64,000 nucleotides of DNA from Neelides folsomi (Eukaryota > Arthropoda > Collembola > Neelipleona > Neelidae): positions 496,001-560,000 of the forward strand of contig JAQGBZ010000004.1 of the NCBI GenBank assembly GCA_034687125.1. The letters run 5' to 3'. Positions 36,964 to 48,167 of the stretch are shown piece after piece. Positions within the stretch are counted from its first letter, which is position 1, and each line of letters starts with the position of its first letter. Position numbers and translations under genes: made by a program. The notes under the pieces were generated by a model. That model saw nothing but the letters and a program-made list of their open reading frames with translations. It was not told where the DNA came from and ran no database searches.

Positions 36964-39900
36964 CAAAATGTTAAGTAAATTTTGGCGACACTTTGTAAAA
37001 GCTTTAAACTATCAGTATTTATTCGTATATTGTTATTCATAATTGGGCTAATTGTTTCTTAAAAGGAAATATTGAACGTTTTATGGCCTTCAAATAAATT
37101 AGAATCTGTCAATCAAATTAACATATCTTGACTACAAATGAACGACATAAAATGTAATACATGAGGGGGGAAGCTATTAAGAAGCATAAAAACCTTAGTG
37201 GAGCAATATTAGTATAATAGATGTAAAAGTCTTTGGAATGAAAGTCCTTAATGACTAAATATTAGAGGGTAAATAAAAAGTAATGGTGATGTGAGGTAAT
37301 GATTTATGAAAGGCCGCCAAGGCCCTAAATTGAACAATTAGTGAGAGAAAGAAAAGGTCGAAGTGCTCAGGTCGGCTCGGTTGTTGTCTGGTAAGGACAC
37401 GCATGAAGGTTCGGAAGGGATATAAAACACACTTGGCTTTCCCTTCCTAACTTATGAAATGTTTGGGAGAGAGAAAAAACCAAGGAAGGATTTTGAATTC
37501 AAAAAAGTATTTCCATAATAAGCAGCTTGAGGATGAAAGAAAAGTCGATAGAAAAACTTTTCCTTCTCCACATTCATTTTTACGGCCACTTATTTTTCTA
37601 ATAATTATTCTCATTTCTTCTTTCCACGTTCAAAGGCGGGCTTAGCCATGGGAAAAATACTATTCATTGGAAAATGGGTTATTTGAGTTGGAAAAACAGG
37701 GAATTTTCCTATTAGGATTACTCTACGTATTACATCAAGATCCTCTATGTAATATATATAGATCCTGTCCTTTTATTCTTATTACATATGGGAAGAAATT
37801 GAGCCATTTAATTCTTCTATATCCTTTTATTCGCAAAGTGTAAGGGGTTGGAATTTGAAAAGAAATGCTTATGTTTCTTATGTACAACCAAGGAGGGTAA
37901 ATGCGTCTGACATAAAAGTATATTGATATGTCAATATGAACATTTCTATTCAAATTTACATTGTTATTCTGGTAGAGAAAAATAAACCAATTGTGCTGGT
38001 CGTCATTCTTTGAGGCGAATGCAAAAATAAATATAAATACACACAATTTATTCATTCTAGGTAAAGAGAGCATTTTGTTTGGAATTTGCATAAGCAGCTT
38101 AACGTTAACTTTGATGGCTTTGATAAAAAAATTATTAAAAATGTAAACTTCAAGTTTTCAAGATTTTAAATGTAATTTATGTTCTAGAAAATACATTGCA
38201 AATGGCAAATATGTAAATAGTAAATAGTCAAATCAATATAGGTAAATATACATGAAGATTCTAAATTAAATATTTCAAGAAATTGCCAATTAATAAAAAT
38301 ATTAAATTTTATTAATTGGATTTTAATACACTCTTACAAAAATGCAAAATACATATGTACTAATATATATATAAAATATAAATATGAAATGTATTTATTC
38401 CTTTGAATAATGAACATGTAAAAAGCATTTTTTCCATTGGCGTGCAATTTGTACATTAAACATGTTGATTGTCTTGCAAAAATAACCCAAAGTCACAATT
38501 AAAAAAACAATAATAACCAAAAGGAAAATGAAATATGCAGATTATCCCGTGCCGTGAGAAGCAACATTTGGTTTCTATCAGCCAATTGTATCTCTTGTTT
38601 TCCACATTGTTATTTTTATTTGGGGGAATTGATAGTAGGAGTACATAAGCATGTGGGTTTCCAAAAGCCTCCAGGTAATTGTATTTATTAATTTTAAAAT
38701 AATACCAATTGAAAGGAACACATCATATACCTAATATATATTCTATAGAATATAGAACATTACATTACCATACAGTGTAGTATTTGCATATTTACTACAA
38801 GAGCAAGTAAATACATTAGTTTATTCATTCTATGTAAATTGCATCTTGCTTTCTTTCCAAAAATTCTCTTCATGATCCGAATGCAGTGAATAAATATTCC
38901 CCGTCTACCAAATGCAATTTCTTATTTTGTATGAAAACAATGAAATCGTGTGTGAGTGCGTATTCATATGAGATGAATTTATATGCGACCTGTGTTTAGA
39001 ATTTCAAGTAAGAATATTTGGTTACAATATAGGGATATAAAATATACATACAAATACATATACTATATAGTAGATATATGACTTCTATGTCCCAAAATAC
39101 GAAATTGAAGTAGACATATATAAATGATATCTCCTTCATACTGAGGATTGGTAAATGTATATCAATTTATCTATAGGTCGTCGTAGGGTCATTTAATACG
39201 ATTATCCAAGTGCAGGTTGTATGTAATTCATTAAGTGTAGTAGCAAAGGACGTTGTTTCTTGGAGAGAGTAATTGAGATCTATACCATTGTTATTAAATC
39301 AGTGTTTTATAGGGGATTAGAGGCCCACTGGGGAATGGGAGGGATGCACTCGAAGTCTCCGCAGAATTCCAAAGAGAAAAGTCAAACACTTGGAGAAAGA
39401 GGGGGATTCGATGTAATGCCAAAGAAAAACTCTCTCTCACGACAGCTGCATACAAATAATAGAGTCCGAACAAAAAGAACAACTTCATCTCAACAAAATA
39501 ATATAAATCCTCCTTTTAAGCCAATGCGTAAAAAATACATACAAGTGTTTGCTCCTTCACGATCTACACAATTCACTAATCTAATTGCCTGTTATTCATA
39601 ATATACAATACATACTCTGTACTTACAATTAGTGACTTGAAATATACCTATTTAGAGCTATAGTATTGTATTTGTTGGTACATTAGTACACATCTAAAAA
39701 GTATTTTAAGAGATATGATGATTGTACAATAGGTATTAGGTATATTGTATATTTATATGTATTTATTACATAGGTGTAAGCATTCGGGAGATTGAAACAG
39801 AAGCAATCTAAATATTAAATTACAATTTAAATAACTAATTTAAATATTCTTTTGAGAATATTTTTTAAAATAATCTACCTATGACATGAGCAATATATAT

Positions 39901-41807
39901 TAGGATTTACCATTATTGTATTTAGGTATAGCTATTTATTAAACTGGTTTGTGTACCTGGGAAAGAAAATGCAAGTAATACATATAAGCTTATAAATATG
40001 TACATAAAATAAAGCTTCGTATATTTACAATATTGTTAGTTAGATATTCTATGTACAAATATTTACTTTTATATCACATATGCATTTTGAAATTTATTTT
40101 ATTTTTTTAAAAAAAATTACGATGAAACCTGTATTTATATATTATAAATATGTACGTCCTTTGACATTTTTAATTCTTGAATTTATTATGTAATAATGAA
40201 TGCGAATTGTATTCTTGTAATTATTAATGCTGACATATGACATACAGAATTTCTATTTCGAGACAGCGACAGGTATCAAGAATAATTGATAGTGATGTAC
40301 AATCGTACAATAGGTAGGTATTATATAGTACATAGATGTACTATACAGGTAGATAATGTTTTTAGGTATGGTTTATGGTAATACCATACATTTATAATGT
40401 TTTCTCCTCACCTTCAAAATTTCCATTTAATATTAAATATAGAATCAGTCTATCGGCCCTTTTTAAATAGTTCATTCTGGGATTTTTCAGCGTATTTATA
40501 TGAATCAGAGTTAAAAAGGCCCTTAATCCCATTTGACCATTATAATGCATTATTGTCCATTCGTACCCAACAAGCTCTAAATAAACTAATTCCTTATTGT
40601 TTCAAGTTCTGGGCAACCCAAAGCATTCATTTACAGATAATAAAACAAGACTTAAGACAAAGCAGAATAGAAATCTTTACTAGCCACTTCACATTTAAAC
40701 CACCACAATAAAAAAGTTCTCGTTCATCTTGCAGTTTACATGTTTTGCATTTTATACGATCCAAAAAACAAATGTTGAGAATCTTGAAGATTATAACTAC
40801 GTAACAACTTCCACATCTGTATAAATACAATTTGTATATTACAGATATATAAATTACATTTTCCTACCTATACATATACCTGTAAGTTTTGTCCATATAA
40901 ACTGCTAAATTATGATCCTCATTATTTTTTGAAGTTCATCTTGTTTACAAATGAGATTTTTAGATATTAAATTTACCTTAAAACAACTCATTTTCATATG
41001 GGAGATTAATCGCTTCTATGTGAGTGTTAAGTCCCAAGGAACTTTTTTTACTCCACTCTTGATCACGCAGACATAGCCCCTCGACTACCTCACCTCAAAC
41101 ACAATTCTTCCCCAACCAAGTTGATTAAATCACACTTGAGAAATCTCTCCAGAAGGTTGGAGTTCCTTCATTTGTATTCCTTTATCTATTGGGCTGTGAC
41201 CAATTTAATGAATCTCCTTTCTTGTGTAAGAGTTGAAACGTAGGTAAACATTAAACCATTACCATTATCTTCAGTCATTAACTTCCATTCAGAAACATTG
41301 CAAATTCTTATAAGGAGACTTCTTCAACTTTCAAGACTTTCAAGGTAAGAAACGATATTCACTTATTTATTATACTTACCTACAATACAATGTTAGACAA
41401 ATACAATACAATACATATTTAATTTCCTGTATATATTTAATACAACAATATTTACATACAATAGGATACGCATACAATTGCTTTAATTTGTTTAATTGCT
41501 TTAATCTTTATCTAATAATACATAATATTGCATTTCCTGTACTTTTGTATTTCACATTGTTAGTGCTAGACTTTTGAATATATTTGTATACTTAAAGCCA
41601 GCTAATTATTCATAAATCATTAAATCTCAATTTGTAGACTTCTTGGAATTCCAAGAAAGTTGTTAATTTATATGATAAACTTACTTGACCAGTTTTAGAT
41701 CAAATTTTTATTATTTCAGAGATACTCAAAGATAGAAAATTTACAACCCTTCAGGTAGGGTTTTACAAGAAGAATAAATTTTCGGATACGAAGCTTATTG
41801 AAGGCCT

Positions 41808-44800
41808 ATGAAAGAAAATAAGAACCTCGTTAAAATAATGTTCACTATCATTTTGAAAATCCTCCTTTTATTTAAAATTGGAGAAGCGATCCCAACGGCA
41901 AACGGTAAGCATTTGAAAGCTGGCTCTTAAATTTTTAACTTTAATGTCCGACGTTTATCCGCGGTTTTTAAGGAATTTAAAAGAATTCGATCCCATTTGT
42001 CAGAATTAGAAGGAGGATTTTACGATTGTGTGAATCCGGCTGAAAAGTATGGGCGATGCATTCTGCTCACCAATTGCGATCCCCTGTTCAGTATTTTAAA
42101 GAATTGGCCAATTGAAAAAGAATCAATAAAATATCTCCAACGATCAACTTGCGGCTTTGTGGGCAGCGAGCCCAAAGTCTGTTGCGTTTCTAAAACTGTC
42201 TTGGACATGGATTGGAAAGAGAAAGAGAAAGAGAAACAAATTACGACAACGACCACGACAACAACGACCACAGAAAAACCAACAACTAAATCTTATTCAC
42301 CTCCCAAAATACCAATCGAAGGGGGGAGGTCTTCAAATTTTTCTGGAGATTCCCCAAGGGCCACTTTGGAGCTCGTCAAAAAACATAAGAATTTACGTCT
42401 TTTGCCTTCGGTGAAGAATTGTGGGAAATCCTTTGGGTCGGATCGGATCATTGGAGGAACAGACGCCGGGTTGGGGAATAACCCTTGGATGGTTCTTCTG
42501 GGCATTGCAGGTATGAATGAATCACTTGACTATTATTATTACTTCCTGGGAATTTAACTTTTCATTATAGCAGTATTAAAACGTGATTTGTTGCATGAAT
42601 CATGATTTACATGTGACGTGAAACTTCTGACTTTATAACAATTAATGCTAGAAGTTTCAAGTATACGACTTTGATACATTTTTTGCAACATAGAACCAAC
42701 ACAACTTAATGTTAATGAGAACCAGGTGTCGTTTTAAGATAAGTTAAAATTAAAAAATTACTCAGAATTACATGAGATTGTACGAGTATGTGGAGAGAAT
42801 ATATTAATGAGTGGAGAGATATATTAAAAACAATACATAGGTATAGTATGCCAATATGCTGATATATTGATAATTCAATATTCTAAATAGACATTAATAA
42901 TGATGTTTAATATTTTAATGAATGAACGTGGGAATTTTTTTATCCATAATTGGACAAATTATGAAAATATAAATACTTGCCTTATAAGACTTAGAGTTAT
43001 AATTATAATATTTATAAATATAGGGGTTATAATTTAATTTGACTTCTAAGAAAATTCACTTTATGAACTGAAATGTAAAAAGGAATCTGACATGATAATA
43101 GAATTTAATATGCGAGCATCAAATCATTAGGATAAAAAACTGGTGTTCATTGATATAAAATTTTTACTATATAGTATGTATATTATAGTACGATATATGT
43201 ACTTACTTAGGTATGAACTTATGTACTGATATGTATGATATGTATGGTGTATGGTATAAAGTATATAAACCTTTACTTCTTCTTCCTAAACATAAAAACT
43301 TGACATTCTTAATGATGGTTTTGAATTCCTTATCAGATCCTGAAGGACAAGTTCAATACGCTTGTGGTGGATCTCTCATTAGCAAACGCTACGTTCTGAC
43401 TGCTGCTCATTGTTGCAAAAACTTGCCTACGGGATACACACTGTATGAAAATTTTAACATTTATCAATTTTTTTTAAAATAATAATTAAATTTTAACTCC
43501 ATATTGCCAATATATTGCTAAAATGTAATTCTTATTACGACTGAGGTTTAATTTTTATTCACACTTTGATATTAAGTGTAGATAAGTATACATTTATAAT
43601 CAATTTAATCAATTACTTGGTTCAATTGATGTGTGTTTATGTTATATTTATGTATATTTGACACTTTTAAATTATAAAACTAGTAGTCGTGTTTTACATG
43701 ATATACGGATATATATTATGATATTCAACTTTAATATGTATGAGATAAAGAGATGGAATTAATGTTATGAGGGACTCCTCGCGCAGTGCAGTCCTCACAA
43801 TATATATATATATTCGATATTTAATATTCATATATTTCAAGAATCGATTTAATGACTTGATAACTTGTCATTTTTCTTAGAACTACAGTCCGGGTTGGTG
43901 AATACAATCAATCGGCCGAAATTGATTGTGTGAATTCAGTCTGTGCTCCGCGAGTCCAAAACATGGAGATTGAAGATATAATTTACCATGAAAAATATGA
44001 TTTGACAAATAAGAAAGAAAATGACATTGCTCTCTTGAGACTTAAAAAAGATGTTGATCTTGGACGTAAGATTCGCCAATGAGATTTATAAATATAAATT
44101 TAATAATTTAATAAAATTATTATAGTAGTTGTTAGTTGAAGGAATTACATTTCAACAGAATTACATTGTAATTTATGATGAATAATAATTATGTATTTAT
44201 GATGAAAATTTTAAAAGTTAATTAAAATTAAGATTTATTTGGTTAATTTTTTTAGCCTTTGTGGTCCCGATTTGTCTTCCTGTTGGTGAACATTTCCCCA
44301 AACCGCAGAATTACTCAACCAAGCGCTACCTGAACGTTGCTGGCTGGGGCCGCGAGGATTGGGGTAAAAAAAGTCTTAAAGTGTCCCTATAAAAACAAAG
44401 TCAATTTGTCTTCTCCCTCTTTCGCATTTAATCTCATATTCATTAGATGGTGAGGGAACGGGCTTACCCGATCCCATGCATATTTCATTTTCATTCCTCC
44501 AATTTCTCAAACCAGATGATCTTCCCTTTACTTATTATTCATGTTTCACAGAGAAGGAAGACAATTCGAACGTACTGAAAGAAGTTAAAGTCCCGATTGT
44601 GTCCATGGACCTTTGTAACAAATTCTATGGTGGAAGCAAATACGGAACGATTGATAATGGCCGGGTATACATTACACATATACAGGGTGGGCCATAAATT
44701 ACTTTCTTTTTTAAATAAACAATCCTATAAAAAGAAAGCAACTTATGGCCCACCCTGTACATCTTTATATTTTTTATACTAACAGTACCAGTATATTTTT

Positions 44801-45262
44801 TACACTGATAGTATCAGTATATTTTTATTACCCTATATATTAACAGTATATTTTCCTCTTTTCTTATATATTGTAAAATTTATGAAATAAAGTGCAATAT
44901 AAAAAAGTTTTTAAATTGGGAGCCTGAAGGATTAGATTACCTTCGTTGAAATGAGTCATTTTGTGTTCACAGTTTTGTGCTGGTGGAGAACGCGGCCGTG
45001 ACTCTTGCTTAGGTAAGTCTTTGGCGAGAAAGTGGAGATTTGGGGGGTATTAAATTAAGATGAGTAATTTGATGTTGCAGGAGACTCGGGCGGCCCGATA
45101 GTGTCTCCCTATCAAGTCAAGTCTTTGAGGAATCAACCCCGAACCTTCCAGCTTGGCATCGTTTCCCTTGGCCCTGCAAAATGCGGAAGTGCTGGGCAGC
45201 CCGGATTGTACACCAAAGTATCTTACTTCCTTCCATGGATCCTCGACAATATAAAGCCATGA
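41808..45262 (+). CDS. Clip-domain serine protease zymogen, trypsin-like, 8 coding exons
   Basis: Exons: 41808-41904, 42004-42510, 43337-43442, 43881-44065, 44256-44363, 44552-44664, 44973-45012, 45081-45262. All phases agree; the product is 445 aa. Residues 1-28 form a signal peptide. Residues 41-93 form a clip domain with six Cys (C41, C51, C57, C82, CC92-93). Then come an acidic/basic spacer, a run of ten Thr (113-122) and a Pro/Ser linker. C172 probably tethers the clip region to the protease domain. Activation would follow R180 (R/IIGG). The catalytic triad is His226 (TAAHC), Asp285 (NDIALLRL) and Ser388 (GDSGGP). Asp382, six residues before Ser388, predicts cleavage after Arg/Lys. The Cys pair in DCVNSVC resembles the CLIPB group that acts in melanisation and Toll cascades; the exact role is inferred. 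A 5' untranslated exon probably starts at 41720. Confidence 0.92.
44682..44760 (+). mobile_element. Hairpin MITE in protease intron 6, beside the splice donor
   Basis: A full copy with nearly perfect arms (ACAGGGTGGGCCATAAATTA and its counterpart ending in CACCCTGT). It starts 17 bases after the donor GT at 44665. The low divergence between arms suggests a young copy. Confidence 0.85.
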
Positions 45263-46684
45263 AAAATGCTTTAGATAAATACTTTAAGAAATAACCTTAC
45301 ATTGTACGAATACTCGTACGAGTACTAGTACGAGTATTTTCTACACATTTTTGTATTTTACCTCTGATACCAATAATTGTGAGCATTAATAAGGATTAGG
45401 AATTACAAGTTTTGTAGTAATAGGATTGATTCATTGTCATTTATATCATTTCATTCATTGAATGGACATTGCTGGTATGATGATAAAAAAATAGCTATTA
45501 AGAAGTAAGTATAAATCTCATGTAATGTTTTAAGTAAGAGTTATATAGCTTAATTAACTATTATACTACCAATAAAAATATTGGTATATTTTGGGTTGAA
45601 ATATGATACCAAATTTTAATGATTTTTCTGTAGCAGTGTAGCAGAAGGAAATTTTGGTGGAAGAATGAAAAGATGTGTTTTAGGCTTTGGGATGATAAAT
45701 GGCAAGATGTGTGTTAAAAACACTGTTGATCAAATTGGAAAAGTTTATGTATAAAAAGCCATAAAACAGTTTTTTATATCACTAGCCGTTTTACCTCTAA
45801 CGAGTTTTGAATTGAGAAATAGTGAAGGTTTAACTTGATCGTATTTTAACCCTTGATTTTAATTTTTAATTCTCAAAGTTTTTAACAAAATTATTTTCAA
45901 TATTCGTCAATTTATTGGTCAATTATCATTTTTTCCTCTAATGTTTTTCATTGGATTGTTATTGCATTTTTAACTTTAATTGTAAAAATCTAATTAGGCA
46001 ATGAAATAGTTATATCACTATTAATAAAATATAAATATACTTGTATGAAATATGGACGATTAATTTGATCAACTTGACAAAACGAAATTTTGTTAAAGAT
46101 TAAGTATACGAAATAAACTTTAATATTGTATTAAATACGATTAAATACATCTTAAACTCATAATTAAACTCATAAATTAACATCAATTTATGTATTCACC
46201 ATTTTAATCACCTTAAACTTGAGAGGATTTGATGTATTGGATCTTGTCTTCATTTTGGTTACGATTCCTTGCAAACTTGCAATTTCTTGTTAATTACCGT
46301 TCGAATATTTTCAAATTCTTTATTGACTTCTGCAGCTTTTAGCACAATTCGCCAAACTTGCCCAAGCGGCAAAATTCTCTACCATGTGCGCGGTCTCGGA
46401 ATAGCTCATTTCCATCCTTCAATTTTAATCCAAATTAACTCTTCATAAAAAGTCAATTAACTCTTCACATTACTCAGTCAGACAAAGGTAAGTTTCTTTC
46501 ATTTATAAATTACGATTTTTAATTCGAATCTTCTACAGGTTGAACGCCATGAGGCCATGGCCATATTTATGATTCAATCAAATTGATCGTACATAAATAA
46601 TTAATTTCATAATCCTCGTCCATTACCATTCTTTAATTTATATAATTCTTTAATTGCTCTTTAAGCTCAACGACAAGTTGAAAG
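45263..46684. other. Spacer between protease and small ORF
   Basis: AT-rich. An AATAAA at 45571 could serve the protease, with a 3' UTR of about 310 bases. A possible 5' untranslated exon for the next ORF ends at CAAAG/GTAAGT (about 46490) and resumes after CTACAG (about 46539). Confidence 0.35.
45305..45338. repeat. Near-palindrome of GTACGAGTACT words
   Basis: GAATACTCGTACGAGTACTA is followed by GTACGAGTATT, a nested palindrome 43 bases after the protease stop codon. It could be chance or a 3'-UTR structure. Confidence 0.4.
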
Positions 46685-46993
46685 ATGGGCCACGGAAAGC
46701 GAAGGCCTAAAAAGGCGAAAATTGCGACTGCCAATGCTGCCAATGCTGTGGTTCCGGTGTCTTGCTACTGCCAGTGCAATAAATGCAACCCGAGAAGTCC
46801 GGGATCGTGTGAACGACACAATTACGAGCACTTGGCCTCGTCATGTCACTGCCCGGGAACTTTTTGCATGAACATGGAGCCACTGCCAAATCCTTATTTG
46901 AAGGCACCGTTTCCAGTGCATATGCCTCCAACATATTTTTCGACTCAACCACAACCAGATCAAACTCAAATAAGAAAACAATTCAAACATTAA
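46685..46993 (+). CDS. Small Cys-rich protein, unknown (102 aa)
   Basis: An ORF from ATG at 46685 to TAA at 46993, less AT-rich than its surroundings. It has a basic start (MGHGKRRPKKAK), an Ala/Asn stretch, then a Cys cluster: CYCQCNKC at about residues 27-34, further Cys near 43, 54, 56 and 61, and a Pro-rich, Gln-rich tail. There is no signal peptide or membrane segment. The Cys spacing could bind metal, but I recognise no family. A consistent donor/acceptor pair upstream would give it a spliced 5' leader. It lies between the protease and the convergent NTAN1 gene. It could be an unproductive chance ORF. Confidence 0.4.
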   Translation: MGHGKRRPKKAKIATANAANAVVPVSCYCQCNKCNPRSPGSCERHNYEHLASSCHCPGTFCMNMEPLPNPYLKAPFPVHMPPTYFSTQPQPDQTQIRKQFKH

Positions 46994-48167
46994 TTATTGG
47001 TTCATTAATTATGTTTGTTTCAGCATTTGTTAAAGTCAAATTTTTATGTTATAGATCGAGATGTTAAAAGTATTTATTTTTTAATTAAATTGATTGTGAG
47101 TAAAAATGAAACAGAAAAATTATATCTTTAAATTATTCTTAAAAGTGTTGTATTCTAATCATGTTATAAAATTATCAATTGGATTATTACGGTAGGATTT
47201 TTAAATATTTTAACGTTGTTTAGTCCTTTTTACTTAATTTGCCCTACCTTTATTTAGGTAAATGGTATAATAATGTTTTATGAAGTACATTTTCGTTTTA
47301 AGTGACTATTTTTTCATTTTGGTTTTTAACAAATCTAACTTCCTTCACTTACAAATCCACTATCGTAATTACGTTTTATGTTTTACGTTAAGAATTACGT
47401 TTTTAAATTACCTTTAAATATTAGCACAATATTAAATATTAGCTTTTGTTTAAATTTTAACGATATTCGATGTTTTGGATTTCAAGTTTCTTCAAATTTT
47501 AAATAAGAATGAATGCACACTGTTAATAATTGGATTTTGGAATAATAAAAATCTCGTTAAAGAATAAACAACTTTAAGCTTTTATTTTCGACACATTCAA
47601 ATTTACTTTTCTTTGCGAAATGAATTAAAGTTAAGTTAAAGTTAAATTTTTTGCGTTTTTTCATATTCTTTGTTTTTCGTCTTGAACAGCTTCTACTACA
47701 AGTACAAAGAATTCACCCTACATTTTTCATCATTAATTTCATATTTCTGTTCACAATAATTTAAAATAATATTTAGAAGGTAAGAGTGGAATAATCGCAA
47801 TTAAATGCTTTTTTTCCTATCATTTTAGGTGTACATTTTAAATATTGTTAAACATTAAAAATATCCTCACGAATGATTGTCATTTTTTGAAACACCACAA
47901 GGTCTACTAATTACAAGATAGAAAATCCATAACTTAAATAAGATTTAAATAAGATTCGCAAAATAGTTTCACTCGATAGGCATTTATCTAACATTTATGG
48001 GAATAATTAATTAAATCATTTGGTATCACTAGATTTAACAATCTTTGTAATTAGATTCATCTTCAATCGCATTAAATCGCCTATATTCTAAACATTAAAT
48101 ACTTTTCTATCATTCTATCTTCATCAAGTAATTATATCAATGGTAAATAGTTAATTTAGTATTGATT
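46994..48167. other. AT-rich convergent spacer
   Basis: This lies between the 3' ends of the small plus-strand ORF and the minus-strand NTAN1 gene. No repeat or coding signal was recognised. Confidence 0.4.

Larger units (their letters stand above)
35213..41719. other. Gene-free spacer upstream of the protease gene
   Basis: Besides the MITE copies, it holds AT-rich sequence with many ATAC/GTAT patches (for example 38700-39100 and 39600-40060). No ORF here shows a recognisable domain. The final few hundred bases may hold a 5' untranslated exon of the protease: a TATA-like TTATAAGG at about 41308 and a donor-like CAAG/GTAAGA at 41345. Confidence 0.4.

Noticed and set aside
40397-40711. 104-codon plus-strand ORF before the protease gene
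   Set aside because: No recognisable domain and very AT-rich. Length is within chance for this region.
41973-42003. Earlier splice acceptor (TTTTTAAG) for protease exon 2
   Set aside because: It would be out of phase with exon 1, which ends in phase 1. The acceptor before 42004 fits and leads straight into the clip domain.
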